Below are positions 62,880 through 64,000 of a DNA stretch of 64,000 nt, one piece after another (the first letter of the stretch is position 1; every line of letters starts with the position of its first letter). The position numbers and the translations under genes are program-made. This DNA comes from Bradyrhizobium iriomotense (GTDB taxonomy: Bacteria; Pseudomonadota; Alphaproteobacteria; Rhizobiales; Xanthobacteraceae), in assembly GCF_018129405.1 (NCBI RefSeq), contig NZ_JAFCLP010000007.1, forward strand, positions 62,001-126,000. The letters run 5' to 3'. The notes beneath the pieces were generated by a model. That model saw nothing but the letters and a program-made list of their open reading frames with translations, did not search any database and was not told where the DNA came from.

Positions 62880-64000
62880 TTGCGCATAGGCCTGGTGGTC
62901 GATCACCCCAAGCGTGACCTGCCGGGTGCAGTCATGCTCGGCTATCAACTCGCGCGGCGCGGCGTCTCGGTCGTGCTGGTGCCGATGTACGAGCAGGCCG
63001 TCGATGTCCCGCGGCTCGGGCTCGACGCGCTGGTCGTCAACTATGTGCGCCCGGTCAATCTCGACCTGATGCGCAACTTCGCCAAGGCGGGCCTTGCGCT
63101 CTACGTGCTCGACACCGAAGGCGGCGTGCTCGCCGAGAAGGGCGGCAATTCGCCGCCGGCGATGGCCGCACACGTCAAGGGCAGCGGCTACGCCGACATC
63201 CTGGCCGGCTATTTCTTCTGGGGCAGCCGGCTCCACGACGCCTTCCTGGCGGCAGGAACCATGAAGCCGGAGCAGCTTCACCTCACCGGATGCCCGCGTT
63301 TCGATTTTGCGGCGCCACGCTGGCGCGCGCTGCTTGACGGCGAGCCGCGCGGTTATCTGCTCGTCAACGCCAACTTCCCGCTGGTCAATTCGCGCTTCAC
63401 CGGCAAGCCGGGCGGCGAGCGCGAGGCGATGGTGCGGGCCGGCTGGGACGGCGCCTATGTCGACCGCTTCATCGCGGACCTGAAGCAGGTGTTCACCAAC
63501 TACCTCGCCGAGATCGACCGGCTCGCCGGCGCGCGGCCCGACCGCACCGTTCTCGTGCGTCCGCATCCGTTCGAAAGCGAGGATGTCTATCGCAACGCGC
63601 TCGCGCGCCACGCCAACGTCCTGATCGACGGCACCGGCAGCGTGCTCGACCGCATCCGCAACGCGGCCGCGGTCGTGCATCTCAACTGCGGCACGGCCGT
63701 CGAATCCGTCCTGCTCGGAAAGCTGCCGCTGCAGCTCGAATATCTGAACACGCCGACCACCGCCGGCCATGCTGCGCTGCCCGCGCGCGTGAGCCGTTCG
63801 GTCAATTCGTTCGACGAGCTGCTTGGCGCGATCGACCATATCGAGCGCGAGACCGAGACCTTCGATTTCGCGCGCGTTCACGCCGCCGATATCGCGGCGT
63901 TCTTTCATCTCAACGACGGACAGGCCGCCGAACGGGTCGCCGATGTCCTGACTGCTGCAGGCAGCTCGCGCCGGCCTTACGTCTCGTTGCTGGCGACCGT
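62880..64000 (+). CDS. Surface carbohydrate biosynthesis protein (partial, runs off end)
   Basis: 373 codons remain open to the window end with no stop. It starts at TTG 62880, 9 bp after GAGGAG. The protein begins RIGLVVDHPKRDLPGAV, followed by FFWGSRLHDAF, RPHPFESEDVYR and HLNCGTAVESVLLGK. It resembles the GT-B-fold surface-carbohydrate proteins associated with nonulosonic acid loci. Annotation is based on those motifs only. The C-terminus is not available. Confidence 0.75.
   Translation, partial: MRIGLVVDHPKRDLPGAVMLGYQLARRGVSVVLVPMYEQAVDVPRLGLDALVVNYVRPVNLDLMRNFAKAGLALYVLDTEGGVLAEKGGNSPPAMAAHVKGSGYADILAGYFFWGSRLHDAFLAAGTMKPEQLHLTGCPRFDFAAPRWRALLDGEPRGYLLVNANFPLVNSRFTGKPGGEREAMVRAGWDGAYVDRFIADLKQVFTNYLAEIDRLAGARPDRTVLVRPHPFESEDVYRNALARHANVLIDGTGSVLDRIRNAAAVVHLNCGTAVESVLLGKLPLQLEYLNTPTTAGHAALPARVSRSVNSFDELLGAIDHIERETETFDFARVHAADIAAFFHLNDGQAAERVADVLTAAGSSRRPYVSLLAT

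Overview
The window looks like chromosomal DNA of a high-GC alphaproteobacterium, most likely Bradyrhizobium or a close relative (Bradyrhizobiaceae). This is inferred from the GC-rich codon usage, two branched-chain-amino-acid-type (Liv) ABC transporter sets, the long form of S-adenosylhomocysteinase, a phasin-like protein, and short palindromic intergenic repeats of the kind common in that group. I saw no tRNA, rRNA, CRISPR array, integrase or transposase.

Region 1 (1-11.6 kb) is housekeeping and accessory. It holds an MFS transporter, an overlapping ParA-type ATPase/phasin-like pair, and a Baeyer-Villiger-type flavin monooxygenase. A methyl-cycle group follows: an HTH-plus-methyltransferase protein, metK and ahcY. 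Divergent from it is an exported TPR-caspase protein, and then a MetE-like zinc methyltransferase.

Region 2 (11.7-30.3 kb) contains two Liv-type uptake systems on opposite strands. The minus-strand set is livK-livH-livM-livG-livF, with AT-rich, palindrome-rich DNA upstream. The plus-strand set is livG-acyl-CoA synthetase-livH-livM-livK-livF, followed by a phenylacetate-CoA-ligase-like gene. That pattern suggests uptake of an organic acid coupled to CoA activation. A DUF559 endonuclease-like gene bracketed by inverted repeat copies sits inside the plus-strand set, and an AGE-family sugar epimerase lies near its end. A lipoprotein, purU, a HemD-like protein and a Crp/Fnr regulator lie between the two sets.

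Region 3 (30.3-64 kb) is a large surface-glycan locus made of several sugar-nucleotide modules. (a) An aminotransferase, hexapeptide acetyltransferase and Gfo/Idh/MocA dehydrogenase set resembles the WlbA/B/C logic for diacetamido sugars. (b) Module A has a CBS-fused heptose-kinase-like enzyme, a NeuB synthase fused to an SAF domain and a second TIM-barrel domain, a CMP-sugar synthetase, three SDRs and a sugar isomerase. It may make an unusual ulosonic acid. (c) A CDP-sugar module (rfbF, rfbG, C-methyltransferase, dehydrogenase) probably makes a branched deoxyhexose. (d) An HddC-GmhB fusion belongs to GDP-heptose synthesis. (e) Module B is a legionaminic-acid set (legB, legC, legG, legI, ptmE, ptmF, legF, ptmA) followed by a Wzx-type flippase. 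Polyprenyl-glycan glycosyltransferase-like and multi-spanning membrane proteins and two unknown proteins fill the gaps. The last gene runs off the end of the window.

Most genes within each module overlap by 1-8 bp or are nearly contiguous, so each module probably forms one transcript with coupled translation. Enzyme family calls rest on recognised motifs. Substrates of the module A enzymes and of the Liv transporters are inferred.
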